Source: an uncultured Oscillospiraceae bacterium
GTDB lineage: Bacteria > Bacillota > Clostridia > Oscillospirales > Oscillospiraceae
Direction of reading: 5' to 3'
Assembly: GCA_904395865.1 (NCBI GenBank)
Contig: CAJFNY010000049.1
Coordinates: forward strand, 1 to 56,754
Length of the DNA stretch: 56,754 nucleotides
The first letter of the stretch is position 1, and every line of letters starts with the position of its first letter. The notes under the pieces are model-generated. The model did not search any database, had not been told where the DNA came from, and worked only from the letters and a program-made list of their open reading frames with translations. Of this stretch, positions 7,338-15,341 are shown piece after piece. The translations under genes were made by a program, and so were the position numbers.

Positions 7338-7976
7338 ATGGAGCTGCCCGTCGCCCTGCAGGCCGCCCAGTTCCTCTGCGCCGCCGCGGCCGGCATCGGC
7401 CTGGCCCTGGTCTACGACGTGCTGCGGGCCCTGCGCCGGGGCTTCCCGCGGCTGACGGTGCTGCTGGACGCGCTGTACTGCCTGCTGCTCTTCCCCGCCC
7501 TGGTCCTGCTGGCGCTGCTGGCCGGCCAGGGGCAGTTCCCCCTGTTCTTCTATCCGGCGCTGACCCTGGGCGCCGGGGCGTATTTCGTCGCCCTGAGCCC
7601 GCTGGTGCTCCGTGCGCTGGGGCTGCTGGGCCGCGGAATCCGCCGGCTTTTCGCGCTCCTGACCCTTCCTCTGCGCGCGTTATACAAAAAAGCCAAAAAA
7701 CTTGCAAAAAATCTCTTTTCAACGGCGGCCAAATGGGTTAGAATAAGGAGTGGGCAGAGGCAAGCCGCCCGCCGGCACCGTGAAACGACTGGAGGAGTCC
7801 CGCATGAAGTTCAAGAAGACATCGCTTTGGATCAAGCTGCTGATGCTGGTTCTGGTGGTGTACGCTGCCATTACCCTCGTCTCCCTCCAGCCGCAGATCG
7901 ACGCCGCGCAGAGTCAGGCCGCGCTTCTGGCCGAGTCCAAGTCCGCGCTGGAGCAGGAAAACCAGGAGCTCCGTGA
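7338..7976 (+). CDS. yabQ: Sporulation protein YabQ
   Basis: Spore cortex biosynthesis protein, 212 codons as it stands. Residues 1-110 are characteristic: LQAAQFLCAAAAGIGLALVYDVLRALRR followed by DALYCLLLFPALVLLALLAGQGQF and further membrane segments. After about residue 130 (KWVRIRSGQRQ) the sequence turns into arginine-rich, low-hydrophobicity peptide while the frame overlaps divIC by 173 bases. This tail looks like a shadow of divIC rather than a folded domain. The function, needed for cortex formation in the mother cell, is taken from the family. No clear ribosome site lies before the ATG; it is two bases from yabP, so translation is probably coupled. Confidence 0.85.
   Translation: MELPVALQAAQFLCAAAAGIGLALVYDVLRALRRGFPRLTVLLDALYCLLLFPALVLLALLAGQGQFPLFFYPALTLGAGAYFVALSPLVLRALGLLGRGIRRLFALLTLPLRALYKKAKKLAKNLFSTAAKWVRIRSGQRQAARRHRETTGGVPHEVQEDIALDQAADAGSGGVRCHYPRLPPAADRRRAESGRASGRVQVRAGAGKPGAP
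7716..7744 (+). promoter_or_regulatory. Promoter for divIC inside yabQ
   Basis: TTTTCA (7716-7721) and TAGAAT (7739-7744), 17 bases apart, in a short AT-rich patch within the yabQ frame, 60 bases before the divIC start. It would let the division gene be expressed in growing cells independent of sporulation. Confidence 0.45.
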
Positions 7977-8082
7977 CGACATCGCCAACATGGACACGGA
8001 CGAAGGCGTGGAGAAAATCGCCCGCAGCAAGCTCGGCATGCGCTACAACGGCGAGATCGACTTCCGCGACGCCGGCAGATAG
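7804..8082 (+). CDS. divIC: Septum formation initiator family protein (DivIC/FtsB type)
   Basis: A 92-residue bitopic membrane protein: a short cytoplasmic start (MKFKKTSLW), one membrane helix (IKLLMLVLVVYAAITLVSL), then a coiled coil (AALLAESKSALEQENQELRDDIANM) and the family ending VEKIARSKLGMRYNGE. DivIC/FtsB proteins join FtsL and FtsQ/DivIB in the divisome. GGAGGAG precedes the ATG. The gene lies wholly within or after the yabQ frame and before yabR, the order seen in many Firmicutes. Confidence 0.9.
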   Translation: MKFKKTSLWIKLLMLVLVVYAAITLVSLQPQIDAAQSQAALLAESKSALEQENQELRDDIANMDTDEGVEKIARSKLGMRYNGEIDFRDAGR

Positions 8083-8133
8083 CTTCCGCCGCCGGACCTG
8101 GGCGACACCAACAAGGGGGACATTGCACAGAAT

Positions 8134-8595
8134 ATGGATTTCACAGTAGGAACGATTGTTGACGGCAAAGTCAAAAGCATCACCAAATTCGGCGCTTTCA
8201 TTTCGCTCCCCGGCAACCGTACCGGCATGGTACATATCTCCGAGATTGCCCATGCCTACGTCAGCGACATCCACGACCACCTGACCGAGGGCCAGGACGT
8301 CAAGGTCATGGTCATCGCTGTGGACCCTGCCGGTAAAATCAACCTCTCCATCAAGCGCACCCTGGAGCCGCCCCGGCAGCAGTCCGGCCACGGCCCCTCG
8401 TCCGGCCGGCCGGCATCCGACCGTCCCCGCGGGCGCGCGTCCGACCGTCCCCGCGCGGAGTCCTTCCGCCCGTCCCAGCCCAGAGAGCCCCAGTCGTTCG
8501 ACGACATGCTCAAGCAGTTCATGCAGGACTCGGACAGCAAGATCTCCTCTCTGAAGCAGTATTCGGATCACCGGAGCCGCAGCCGGCGCCGCTGA
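8134..8595 (+). CDS. yabR: S1 domain RNA-binding protein YabR
   Basis: A 153-residue protein. Residues 1-75 are one S1 domain (VGTIVDGKVKSITKFGAFISL, TGMVHISEIAH, GQDVKVMVIAVDPAGKINLSIK), which binds single-stranded RNA. The rest is low-complexity and rich in Arg, Pro and Ser, with a near-repeat RPRGRASDRPRAES, and ends in a basic SRSRRR tail. This basic extension probably adds nucleic-acid affinity. The ribosome site AAGGGGG is rather far (about 14 bases) from the ATG, which may lower translation. The position after divIC is the classical one. Confidence 0.9.
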   Translation: MDFTVGTIVDGKVKSITKFGAFISLPGNRTGMVHISEIAHAYVSDIHDHLTEGQDVKVMVIAVDPAGKINLSIKRTLEPPRQQSGHGPSSGRPASDRPRGRASDRPRAESFRPSQPREPQSFDDMLKQFMQDSDSKISSLKQYSDHRSRSRRR

Positions 8596-8665
8596 TCCGT
8601 CGCGCCCCGCCGCCCGCCGCGGCGGGGCGCCGGTTCGTCTTACCCGCCGCAGCAAGGAGGGCTTC

Positions 8666-9361
8666 ATGCACATCATCGTCACCGGCGGCAGCCGCGGCAT
8701 CGGCGCCGCCGTCGTCCGGCGGCTGGCCGCCCGGGGGAACCGGGTCTCCTTCCTCTACGCCGCCCGGGAGGACGCCGCCGCCGCCGTGGCCGAAGCCACC
8801 GGCGCCGAGGCCGTCCGGGCCGACGTGGCCGACGGCGCCGCCGTCCGGGCCGCCATCGGCCGCCTGCCGCCGGCCGACGGCCTCGTCTGCTGCGCCGGCA
8901 TCGCCCACTACGGGCTGATCTCACAGATCTCCGAGGCGGAGTGGGACCGGCTGTTCGCCGTCAACGTCCGCGGCATCTATCACTGCGTCAACGCCGTGCT
9001 ACCGGCCATGCTGGCCCGCCAGGGCGGCGCCATCGTGACGGTCTCGTCCATGTGGGGCCAGGTGGGCGCCTCCTGCGAGGCGTGCTACTCGGCCACCAAG
9101 GGCGCCGTCATCGCGCTGACGAAGGCCCTGGCCAAGGAGCTGGGCCCCTCTGGCATCCGCGTCAACTGCGTGGCCCCCGGCGTCATCGAGACGGACATGG
9201 TGGCCGGCCTGGGGCCGGAGACCATGGCCGAGCTGGCCGCCGAGACGCCCCTGGGCCGCAACGGCACGCCGGACGACGCGGCCAGGGCCATCGTCTCCCT
9301 GCTGGACGCCCCCTTCGTCACCGGGCAGGTGCTGGGCGTCAGCGGCGGCTTCGTGGTGTAG
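8666..9361 (+). CDS. SDR family oxidoreductase, FabG-like
   Basis: A 231-residue short-chain dehydrogenase. Visible motifs are the nucleotide loop VTGGSRGIGAA, CCAG in place of NNAG, the strand VTVSSMWGQ with the catalytic serine, YSATKG with catalytic Tyr and Lys, and the C-terminal substrate region PGVIETDM. It is most similar in layout to 3-oxoacyl-ACP reductases (FabG), with VTGQVLGVSGGFVV at the end. No fatty-acid gene is nearby, so whether it is the housekeeping FabG or a relative for another substrate cannot be told. AAGGAGG lies upstream. Confidence 0.85.
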   Translation: MHIIVTGGSRGIGAAVVRRLAARGNRVSFLYAAREDAAAAVAEATGAEAVRADVADGAAVRAAIGRLPPADGLVCCAGIAHYGLISQISEAEWDRLFAVNVRGIYHCVNAVLPAMLARQGGAIVTVSSMWGQVGASCEACYSATKGAVIALTKALAKELGPSGIRVNCVAPGVIETDMVAGLGPETMAELAAETPLGRNGTPDDAARAIVSLLDAPFVTGQVLGVSGGFVV

Positions 9362-9382
9362 GCGCCGCGCATCGCAACTGCA

Positions 9383-9417
9383 AAGCGCCCCGGGCGGCAG
9401 TGCCGCCCGGGGCGCTT
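9383..9417. terminator. Bidirectional terminator between the SDR and IMPase genes
   Basis: A 17-bp perfect stem, AAGCGCCCCGGGCGGCA with its complement around a single G, lies between two converging genes. Its core recurs at 44997-45017. Confidence 0.8.
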
Positions 9418-9424
9418 GATGCTC

Positions 9425-10207
9425 TTATCCGATCTCCGCCGCCAGGGCCAGCAGCTCCCGGTGAGCCTCCGGCGTGCCGGCGGCCAGGGAGCAGGGGCGG
9501 TCGAACCGCAGCGGGCTGCCGTCCAGCGCCGTGACGGCGCCGCCGGCCTCCTGCAGGATCAGGCTGCCGGCCGCGTAGTCCCACGGCGACAGCAGGTACT
9601 CGAAGTAGCAGTCCATGCGCCCCGCCGCCAGATAGCACAGGTCCAGCGACGCCGCGCCGATCCGCCGGACGTCCATGGCCCGCAGGAACAGCGCCCTGCC
9701 CAGGGCGAACGTCCGGTCGGCGTACTGCCGGTAGTACGGGGAGGTGCCCAGCACGACGACGCTGTCGGCCAGGGACGCGCCGGACACGTGCAGGGGCCGG
9801 CCGTTGCAGAAGGCGCCGCCGCCGCGGACGGCCGAGAACAGCTCGTCCAGGTACGGGTCGTAGACGACGCCCAGCTCCATGACGCCGCCGCGGGCCAGGC
9901 CCACGGAGATGCCGCAGTGGGGCAGGCCCTTGACGAAGTTCGTCGTCCCGTCAATGGGGTCGACGATGAACACCGTCTCCCGCCCGACCGGGGCATCGTC
10001 CCCCAGGTCCTCCTCGCCCAGGAAGCCGGCCTCCGGCAGCAGGGCCAGCAGCTCCGTCTCCAGGAACCGCTGGATCTGCCCGTCGTACCGGGTGACGAGA
10101 TCCTGATGGGCGCTCTTTTCCCGGACGCCCTTGTCCCCGTGCACCTCCAGGAGCTGCCGCCCCGCCCGGCGCACGACGGCCTCTACGGCCTCAGAAAGTG
10201 CGCTCAT
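9425..10207 (-). CDS. Inositol monophosphatase family protein
   Basis: A 260-residue Mg-dependent sugar phosphatase of the SuhB/IMPase family. Key motifs are FLGEED, the metal loop DPIDGTTNFVKG, and SPWDYAAGSLILQEAGG, all with the expected spacing. Substrates in the family include inositol-1-phosphate and related sugar phosphates; the exact substrate is unknown. The start ATG overlaps the rpiB stop by 4 bases, so the two are co-translated, which fits a sugar-phosphate role. Confidence 0.9.
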   Translation of the reverse strand: MSALSEAVEAVVRRAGRQLLEVHGDKGVREKSAHQDLVTRYDGQIQRFLETELLALLPEAGFLGEEDLGDDAPVGRETVFIVDPIDGTTNFVKGLPHCGISVGLARGGVMELGVVYDPYLDELFSAVRGGGAFCNGRPLHVSGASLADSVVVLGTSPYYRQYADRTFALGRALFLRAMDVRRIGAASLDLCYLAAGRMDCYFEYLLSPWDYAAGSLILQEAGGAVTALDGSPLRFDRPCSLAAGTPEAHRELLALAAEIG

Positions 10208-10641
10208 TTCCCCTCGTACGCCATCATCTTCTCCACGCGGCGGGCGTGGCGGCCGCCCTCGAAGGCCGTGTCCAGGAACGTGTCGACGATCTCCAGCGCC
10301 AGCTTCTCGCCCACCACGCCGGCCCCCAGGGCCATCATGTTGGCGTCGTTGTGCTGGCGGGTCAGCCGGGCGCTCATCAGGTCCGACAGCAGGGCGCAGC
10401 GGATGCCGTGCACCTTGTTGGCGGTGATGGACACGCCGATGCCGGTGGTGCAGCAGACGATGCCGCGGTCACACTCGCCGGAGGCCACGGCCTCGGCGGC
10501 CGGGCCGGCAAAGTCGGGATAGTCGCAGCTGGCCGCGGAATCGGTGCCGAAGTCCCGGTACGTCAGGCCGCGCTCCGTCAGGTGTTTCTTGATGGCCTCC
10601 TTCAGCGCCAGGGCGCCGTGGTCACACGCAATCGCAATCAT
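10204..10641 (-). CDS. rpiB: Ribose 5-phosphate isomerase B
   Basis: A 145-residue RpiB/LacAB isomerase interconverting ribose 5-phosphate and ribulose 5-phosphate. The opening MIAIACDHGALALKEAIKKHL, the active site GIVCCTTGIGVSITANKVHGIRC and the ending HARRVEKM are diagnostic. I chose the second ATG because GGAGGA is 6 bases upstream of it and directly abuts the first. It overlaps the phosphatase gene downstream. RpiB may also act on other aldose phosphates. Confidence 0.94.
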   Translation of the reverse strand: MIAIACDHGALALKEAIKKHLTERGLTYRDFGTDSAASCDYPDFAGPAAEAVASGECDRGIVCCTTGIGVSITANKVHGIRCALLSDLMSARLTRQHNDANMMALGAGVVGEKLALEIVDTFLDTAFEGGRHARRVEKMMAYEGK

Positions 10642-10692
10642 GTTCATTCCTCCGTCGTAAAATTTTCGTCGGGGTGCCGGCGCAAAGCGCCG

Positions 10693-11859
10693 TCACCACA
10701 CGATCCAGGACGCCGTGTACTGCCCCAGCAGCAGGGCCAGCAGCACGCAGCCGCCGAACAGGGCCAGCCGGGGCCGGCCGCGGCTGCAGAGCGTCCCCCA
10801 GACGCCGCCCAGACACAGCATGCACCCGAAGGGCGCGGCGTATACGCCGCCCAGGATCCACAGGGCCAGTAGAGCCGCCAGCCACAGGGCCGCCATGAGC
10901 CCGCGGAAGTCCCGCCGGCGCACCAGCGCTCCCACGGCGGCGATGCCGGCCGCCAGGCCGCACAGCAGCAGCGGCCAGTCGCGCAGCAGCGTCACCAGCC
11001 AGGCCGGCGACGCCGTGAACGTGTTCGTCAGGCCCGTGCCGATGCTGCGGGCCGCGAAGGCGTAGAATTCGCCGGAGACCAGCAGCTGCGGCACCGGCAT
11101 CCCGGCCGCCGCACCGGCGGGCACCCACGCCAGCACGGTCGTCACCGCCAGTGAGAGCAGTGCCGCCGCCAGCCCCTTCAGCAGCCAGCCGCGGCCCAGC
11201 TCCACGAAGCGGCCGGCAGCGCCGGCCAGCAGCAGGAGCAGCAGCACCGCCGGCACCACCGCCAGGCCCGGCACGGCCCGCCACCCCACGGCGCTGGCCG
11301 CGAACGCCAGGATCAGCCGCAGGCAGACGGCGCCGAAGGGCGCTTCGGCCGGCGCCGTCAGGTACCGGACCAGCAGCAGGGCCGGCACCGCCACCAGCAG
11401 CACCACCAGCGGGTCGGCCGTCAGGTCGAGGCCCAGGGTCAGCGCCGCCAGCAGCGCCGCCATGGAGCTGCCGTAGAGGCCGCGGATCAGCACGTACGCC
11501 GCCGCCACCGTCAGCACCGGCAGCAGCCCGTAGTACACGGCCATTTCCCAGACGGCCGCCGCGGGAAGCCCGCCGTCGGGGTACAGCGCCCGGACGCTCT
11601 GCCAGGCCGCGAAGCCCCAGGCCGCCAGGCTCACCAGGCAGGCGGCCGGCAGCGCCAGCGCGTCGCGCCGGCCCAGCCGCTGCCAGCGGCCGGCCAGAGA
11701 CAGGGCCGGCCGGTCGTACCGGGCGATCCACTCCAGCGTCCCGGGCCGGGGCCGCAGGGCGCGGCAGCAGACCGCGCCGTACAGCGCCACCAGCAGCACC
11801 AGGAAGGCGACCATGGCCGCCGCCTCCCACCCCAGGGACGCCACGAATGCTGCAACCAC
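10693..11859 (-). CDS. Multi-pass membrane protein, unknown function
   Basis: A 388-residue protein, mostly hydrophobic, with roughly ten membrane segments rich in Ala, Leu and Val (for example MVAFLVLLVALYGAV near the N-terminus and ALFGGCVLLALLLGQY at the C-terminus). One polar cytoplasmic or external loop, about residues 35-70, has ALRPRPGTLEWIARYDRP. The overall pattern resembles integral membrane glycosyltransferase-like or polymer proteins, but I see no diagnostic motif and do not assign a function. The start is GTG with AAGGGAGGG upstream. It has its own promoter at 11893-11921. Confidence 0.7.
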   Translation of the reverse strand: MVAAFVASLGWEAAAMVAFLVLLVALYGAVCCRALRPRPGTLEWIARYDRPALSLAGRWQRLGRRDALALPAACLVSLAAWGFAAWQSVRALYPDGGLPAAAVWEMAVYYGLLPVLTVAAAYVLIRGLYGSSMAALLAALTLGLDLTADPLVVLLVAVPALLLVRYLTAPAEAPFGAVCLRLILAFAASAVGWRAVPGLAVVPAVLLLLLLAGAAGRFVELGRGWLLKGLAAALLSLAVTTVLAWVPAGAAAGMPVPQLLVSGEFYAFAARSIGTGLTNTFTASPAWLVTLLRDWPLLLCGLAAGIAAVGALVRRRDFRGLMAALWLAALLALWILGGVYAAPFGCMLCLGGVWGTLCSRGRPRLALFGGCVLLALLLGQYTASWIVW

Positions 11860-11892
11860 AGGCAGCCCTCCCTTCCCGGAATATCCGGGACT

Positions 11893-11921
11893 ATTGTACC
11901 AAAAATCCCCCGGGAAGGCAA
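11893..11921 (-). promoter_or_regulatory. Promoter of the membrane protein gene
   Basis: Read on the minus strand, TTGCCT (11916-11921) and TACAAT (11893-11898) are 17 bases apart. A CCCGGATATTCCGGG palindrome follows in the leader. Confidence 0.55.
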
Positions 11922-11964
11922 CGCATATCCGCGCGGCGCCGGAATTTTCCCGCCGCCGGGGGCG

Positions 11965-13200
11965 TCACACCACGCGGCGCCCCGCCTGATAGACGGCCGC
12001 CACGTCCCACAGCGCGGTGATCTCCCCGGCGGGATCGCCCTTCACCAGCAGCAGGTCGGCCAGGTACCCCTCACGCACCTGCCCCAGCCGGTCGCCCAGG
12101 CCCAGATGGTCGGCGGCGTTCTTCGTGGCGCACTCGATGGCCTCCAGCGGCTTCAGGCCGCAGCGGACCATGTACGTGCACTCCAGCGCGACCGGGGACG
12201 CGCCGCCGAAGTCGGTGCAGTCGGTGTCGGTGCCGGTGGCCACGCGGACGCCGGTGTCGTACAGGGAACGGAAATTCTGCCGGTACGCCGCCAGGCAGCT
12301 GCTCAGATAGGCGTCCACATCCGGCTTCTCCTGCAGGAAACGCGGCGGCGACGGCGCCTTCTCCTGCAGGCGGTGCAGGATCGCCTGCTCCGTCTCCTGC
12401 TGCTCCTCGGCGTTCTCCCGGACGTAGTGGAACACCAGCACCGTCGGCACCCAGGTGATGCCCTTCTCCCGCATGCGCCGGGCCTGCTCCACGGTCAGAT
12501 GGGTGCCGTGCTCGATGGAGTCGAAGCCGGCCTCGATGCACATGTCCAGGGAGCGGCCGTAGCCGGCGTGGGCCGCGGCCTTCCGGCCGAAGCGGTGCGC
12601 CTCCCGGACAATGGCGTTCAGCTCCTCCTGGCTCAGCTCCTCGCCCCGGAAGCCCTCGCTGGTCAGCACCTTGATGCAGTCGGCCCCGTGCTTGAGATTC
12701 CGGCGCACGGCCCTGCGCACCTCGTCGACGCCGTCGGCCTCGATGACGCCGCCGGGCAGCGCGTCAGAGCCGTGGCCGCCGGTCATGCAGATGCCCTGCA
12801 GGCAGGTGAAGATCCGCGGCGCGGGAATGTGGCCGTCGGCCGCCGCCCGCTTCAGGGCCGGGCCGATGCCGTCGGCCGAGCCGCAGTCCCGGACCGTGGT
12901 GACGCCGGCGGCCAGCGTCGCGCGCATGCGTCCGGCGGCGTACAGCGCCCGCAGGGAGACGCCGTTGTACGGATTGTGGTAGTCCGGCTCCGACGTGCAG
13001 GCCAGGTGGACGTGCAGGTCGATCATCCCCGGCATCAGCGTGCAGCCCGGGAACGTCTCCACCGGCTCCTCCGGGTACGCCGCCTGCAGCTGGGCCAGGC
13101 TGCCGATCTGCCGGATGGCGCCGTCCTGGACGCAGACCGCCCGATCCTCCCACACCGTCGTCCGGTCGCCGGCAAGAATTCTGTCCGCATAGAGAATCAT
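11965..13200 (-). CDS. Amidohydrolase family protein (imidazolonepropionase/prolidase-like)
   Basis: A 411-residue metal-dependent hydrolase of the amidohydrolase superfamily. Metal ligands are all visible: the HxH strand MIDLHVHLA, the carbamylated lysine region HGADCIKVLTSEG, KAAAHAGYG, SIEHGTHL and the final aspartate in GTDTDC. The closing EGYLADLLLVKGDP is typical of the subgroup that includes Xaa-Pro and Xaa-Arg dipeptidases as well as imidazolonepropionase-like enzymes. It lies just downstream of the opp operon on the same strand, so a role in cleaving an imported peptide is plausible, although a terminator-like hairpin lies between. Confidence 0.85.
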   Translation of the reverse strand: MILYADRILAGDRTTVWEDRAVCVQDGAIRQIGSLAQLQAAYPEEPVETFPGCTLMPGMIDLHVHLACTSEPDYHNPYNGVSLRALYAAGRMRATLAAGVTTVRDCGSADGIGPALKRAAADGHIPAPRIFTCLQGICMTGGHGSDALPGGVIEADGVDEVRRAVRRNLKHGADCIKVLTSEGFRGEELSQEELNAIVREAHRFGRKAAAHAGYGRSLDMCIEAGFDSIEHGTHLTVEQARRMREKGITWVPTVLVFHYVRENAEEQQETEQAILHRLQEKAPSPPRFLQEKPDVDAYLSSCLAAYRQNFRSLYDTGVRVATGTDTDCTDFGGASPVALECTYMVRCGLKPLEAIECATKNAADHLGLGDRLGQVREGYLADLLLVKGDPAGEITALWDVAAVYQAGRRVV

Positions 13201-13226
13201 GTCTGTACTCCTTCCGTAACGTGTGC

Positions 13227-13257
13227 AGGCACCGGCTCCTCCGGGGAGCCGGTGCCT
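13227..13257 (-). terminator. Terminator hairpin after the opp operon
   Basis: AGGCACCGGCTCC and GGAGCCGGTGCCT form a 13-bp perfect stem with loop TCCGG, between the oppF stop and the amidohydrolase start. The absence of a T-run leaves room for read-through. Confidence 0.6.
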
Positions 13258-13337
13258 CTGCGGCGCTCCCCCGTGCGAGGCGCGTCAAGCCTTTTCCTGG
13301 ATCCAGCGGCGCAGGCAGCCCCCCGCAGCGCGCCGCA

Positions 13338-14315
13338 TCAAAGCTGCGGTCTGTGACACATGCACCAGTGGCCGTCCCCCCGGTCGGTCCACGCCGGCTT
13401 CGTCTCCTCGCAGGTGTCCTGCCGGTACGGGCAGCGGCCGGCAAAGCGGCAGCCCTTCGGCATGTCGTACGGCGAGGGCAGGTCCCCCTCCAGCAGGATC
13501 CGCTGCTTCCGTGCCTTCTCCTCCCGGGTGAACGCCGGGACGGCGGAGAGCAGCGCCACCGTGTACGGGTGCATCGGGTGGGAGAAGATCTGCTCGGTGG
13601 TGCCGTACTCCACGATCTCGCCCAGGTACATGACGGCCACCTGGTCGCTGATGAACTGGACGATGTTCAGGTCGTGGGAGATGAAGAGGTACGTCAGCCC
13701 CATGCGCGCCTGCAGGTCCCGGAGCAGATTGATGATCTGCGCCTGGATGGAGACGTCCAGGGCGGAGACGGCCTCGTCGAGCACGATGAAGTCCGGGCTG
13801 GTGGCCAGGGCTCTGGCGATGCAGATGCGCTGGCGCTGGCCGCCGGAGAACTGGTGGACGTAGCGGTACGCCTGCTCGGGGAACAGGCCGCACTGCTCCA
13901 TCAGCTGATGGACCCGGTCGTCCAGCTCGGCGCGGGTCCTGCACAGCTGGTAGGAGACGAGGCCCTCGGAGATGATCTCGGCCACGTTCATCCGCGGGTC
14001 CAGGGACGAGAACGGGTCCTGAAACACCATCTGCATCCGCCGGCGCAGCTCCCGCTGGCGGCTCTTGGACGCCTTGCTCACGTCCTCCCCGTCGAAGCGG
14101 ATCTCGCCGCCGGTCCTGGGGCTCAGGCCCAGCAGGACGCGCCCGGCCGTGGACTTGCCGCAGCCCGACTCGCCCACCAGCCCCAGCACCCTGCCCCGCT
14201 GGATGGAGAAGCTGACGCCGTCCACGGCCCGGACCTCCGCCACGGTGCGGCCGAAGAAGCCGCCCTTGATGGGGAAGTATTTTTTCAGATCCTTGACTTC
14301 CAGTAAGTTATCCAT
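13338..14315 (-). CDS. oppF: Oligopeptide ABC transporter ATP-binding protein, OppF/DppF type
   Basis: A 325-residue ATPase. Walker A is GESGCGKST, the signature is FSGGQRQRI and Walker B is FIVLDEAVSALD. The C-terminal extension carries the OppF/DppF cluster PYDMPKGCRFAGRCPYRQDTC, whose cysteines bind a [4Fe-4S] or metal centre in this family. It forms a heterodimer with OppD and powers uptake through OppBC. It starts 9 bases after oppD with only a weak ribosome site, so coupling is likely. It is the last gene of the oppBCDF operon. Confidence 0.92.
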   Translation of the reverse strand: MDNLLEVKDLKKYFPIKGGFFGRTVAEVRAVDGVSFSIQRGRVLGLVGESGCGKSTAGRVLLGLSPRTGGEIRFDGEDVSKASKSRQRELRRRMQMVFQDPFSSLDPRMNVAEIISEGLVSYQLCRTRAELDDRVHQLMEQCGLFPEQAYRYVHQFSGGQRQRICIARALATSPDFIVLDEAVSALDVSIQAQIINLLRDLQARMGLTYLFISHDLNIVQFISDQVAVMYLGEIVEYGTTEQIFSHPMHPYTVALLSAVPAFTREEKARKQRILLEGDLPSPYDMPKGCRFAGRCPYRQDTCEETKPAWTDRGDGHWCMCHRPQL

Positions 14316-14324
14316 GGCGCACGC

Positions 14325-15332
14325 TCATTTCTTCGCATAGTTCCAGCAGGCGACGGTGTGCCCCTCGGCCACCGTCGTCTCCTCCGGGAACGCCTCCCGG
14401 CAGCAGTCCCTGGCGTCGGGGCAGCGGGTGTGGAACGGGCAGCCGGTGGGCTTGTTGCTCAGGGAGGGCACGTTGCCCGGGATCACCGGCAGCCGGTCGG
14501 CCTGCATCCCGCGGTACGGCCGGGAGGCGATCAGCCCGCGGGTGTACGGATGGTACGGGTGCTCAAAGAGCGTGTCCGTCTCGGCGCACTCGCAGACCCG
14601 CCCGCCGTACATGACCACCACCCGGTCGGCCATCTCGCTGATGACGCCCAGGTCGTGGGTGATGAAAATGTACGAGCAGCCGTACTCCCCCTGCAGCTGG
14701 CGCATCACGTCGAGCACCTGGGCCTGAATCGTCACGTCCAGGGCCGTGGTGGGCTCGTCGGCAATCACCAGCTCCGGATTCGTCAGCAGGGCCATGGCGA
14801 TCATCACCCGCTGGCGCATGCCGCCGGACAGGTTGAACGGGTACCGCTGCAGCACCTCCCCCGGGTTGGGGATCCGCACCTTCTCGAGCATCTCGCAGCA
14901 GCGGGTCCAGATCTCGCCCTTGCGGAGCTTCGTGTGGAGCTTCAGGACCTCGCCCATCTGGTCGCCGATGGAATAAAGCGGATTCAGGGCCGTCATCGGC
15001 TCCTGGAAGATCATCGAGATTTTCCGCCCGCGGATCGTCTGGAGCTGCTTCTCGGTCATGGTCAGCGTGTTCTCGCCGGCGTAGCGGATCTCGCCGCCCT
15101 CGTACCGGACGTTCTCCCCCTGGACCAGCTTCAGGATGGACATGCAGCTGATGCTCTTGCCGCAGCCCGACTCCCCGACGATCCCCAGGGTCTCGCCGCG
15201 GTTCACCGTGAAGGACACGTCCTCCACGGCGCACAGCAGCGCCCGGTCCGTCTGGAAGCTCACCCGCAGATGGGAGACCTGCAGCAGCGGCTCGCCGGCG
15301 GCAGGCACGCCGTTGGCTCTTTCTTCGTTCAT
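14325..15332 (-). CDS. oppD: Oligopeptide ABC transporter ATP-binding protein, OppD/DppD type
   Basis: A 335-residue ATPase. Walker A is GESGCGKSI, the signature is LSGGMRQRV and Walker B is LVIADEPTTALD. The C-terminal OppD/DppD domain is present (IPGNVPSLSNKPTGCPFHTR, then CPDARDCC), with the usual cysteine cluster. GAGGTGG lies before the ATG. Together with OppF it energises the permeases encoded just upstream. The exact peptide specificity cannot be read from the ATPase. Confidence 0.92.
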   Translation of the reverse strand: MNEERANGVPAAGEPLLQVSHLRVSFQTDRALLCAVEDVSFTVNRGETLGIVGESGCGKSISCMSILKLVQGENVRYEGGEIRYAGENTLTMTEKQLQTIRGRKISMIFQEPMTALNPLYSIGDQMGEVLKLHTKLRKGEIWTRCCEMLEKVRIPNPGEVLQRYPFNLSGGMRQRVMIAMALLTNPELVIADEPTTALDVTIQAQVLDVMRQLQGEYGCSYIFITHDLGVISEMADRVVVMYGGRVCECAETDTLFEHPYHPYTRGLIASRPYRGMQADRLPVIPGNVPSLSNKPTGCPFHTRCPDARDCCREAFPEETTVAEGHTVACWNYAKK

Positions 15333-15341
15333 GGGACCACC

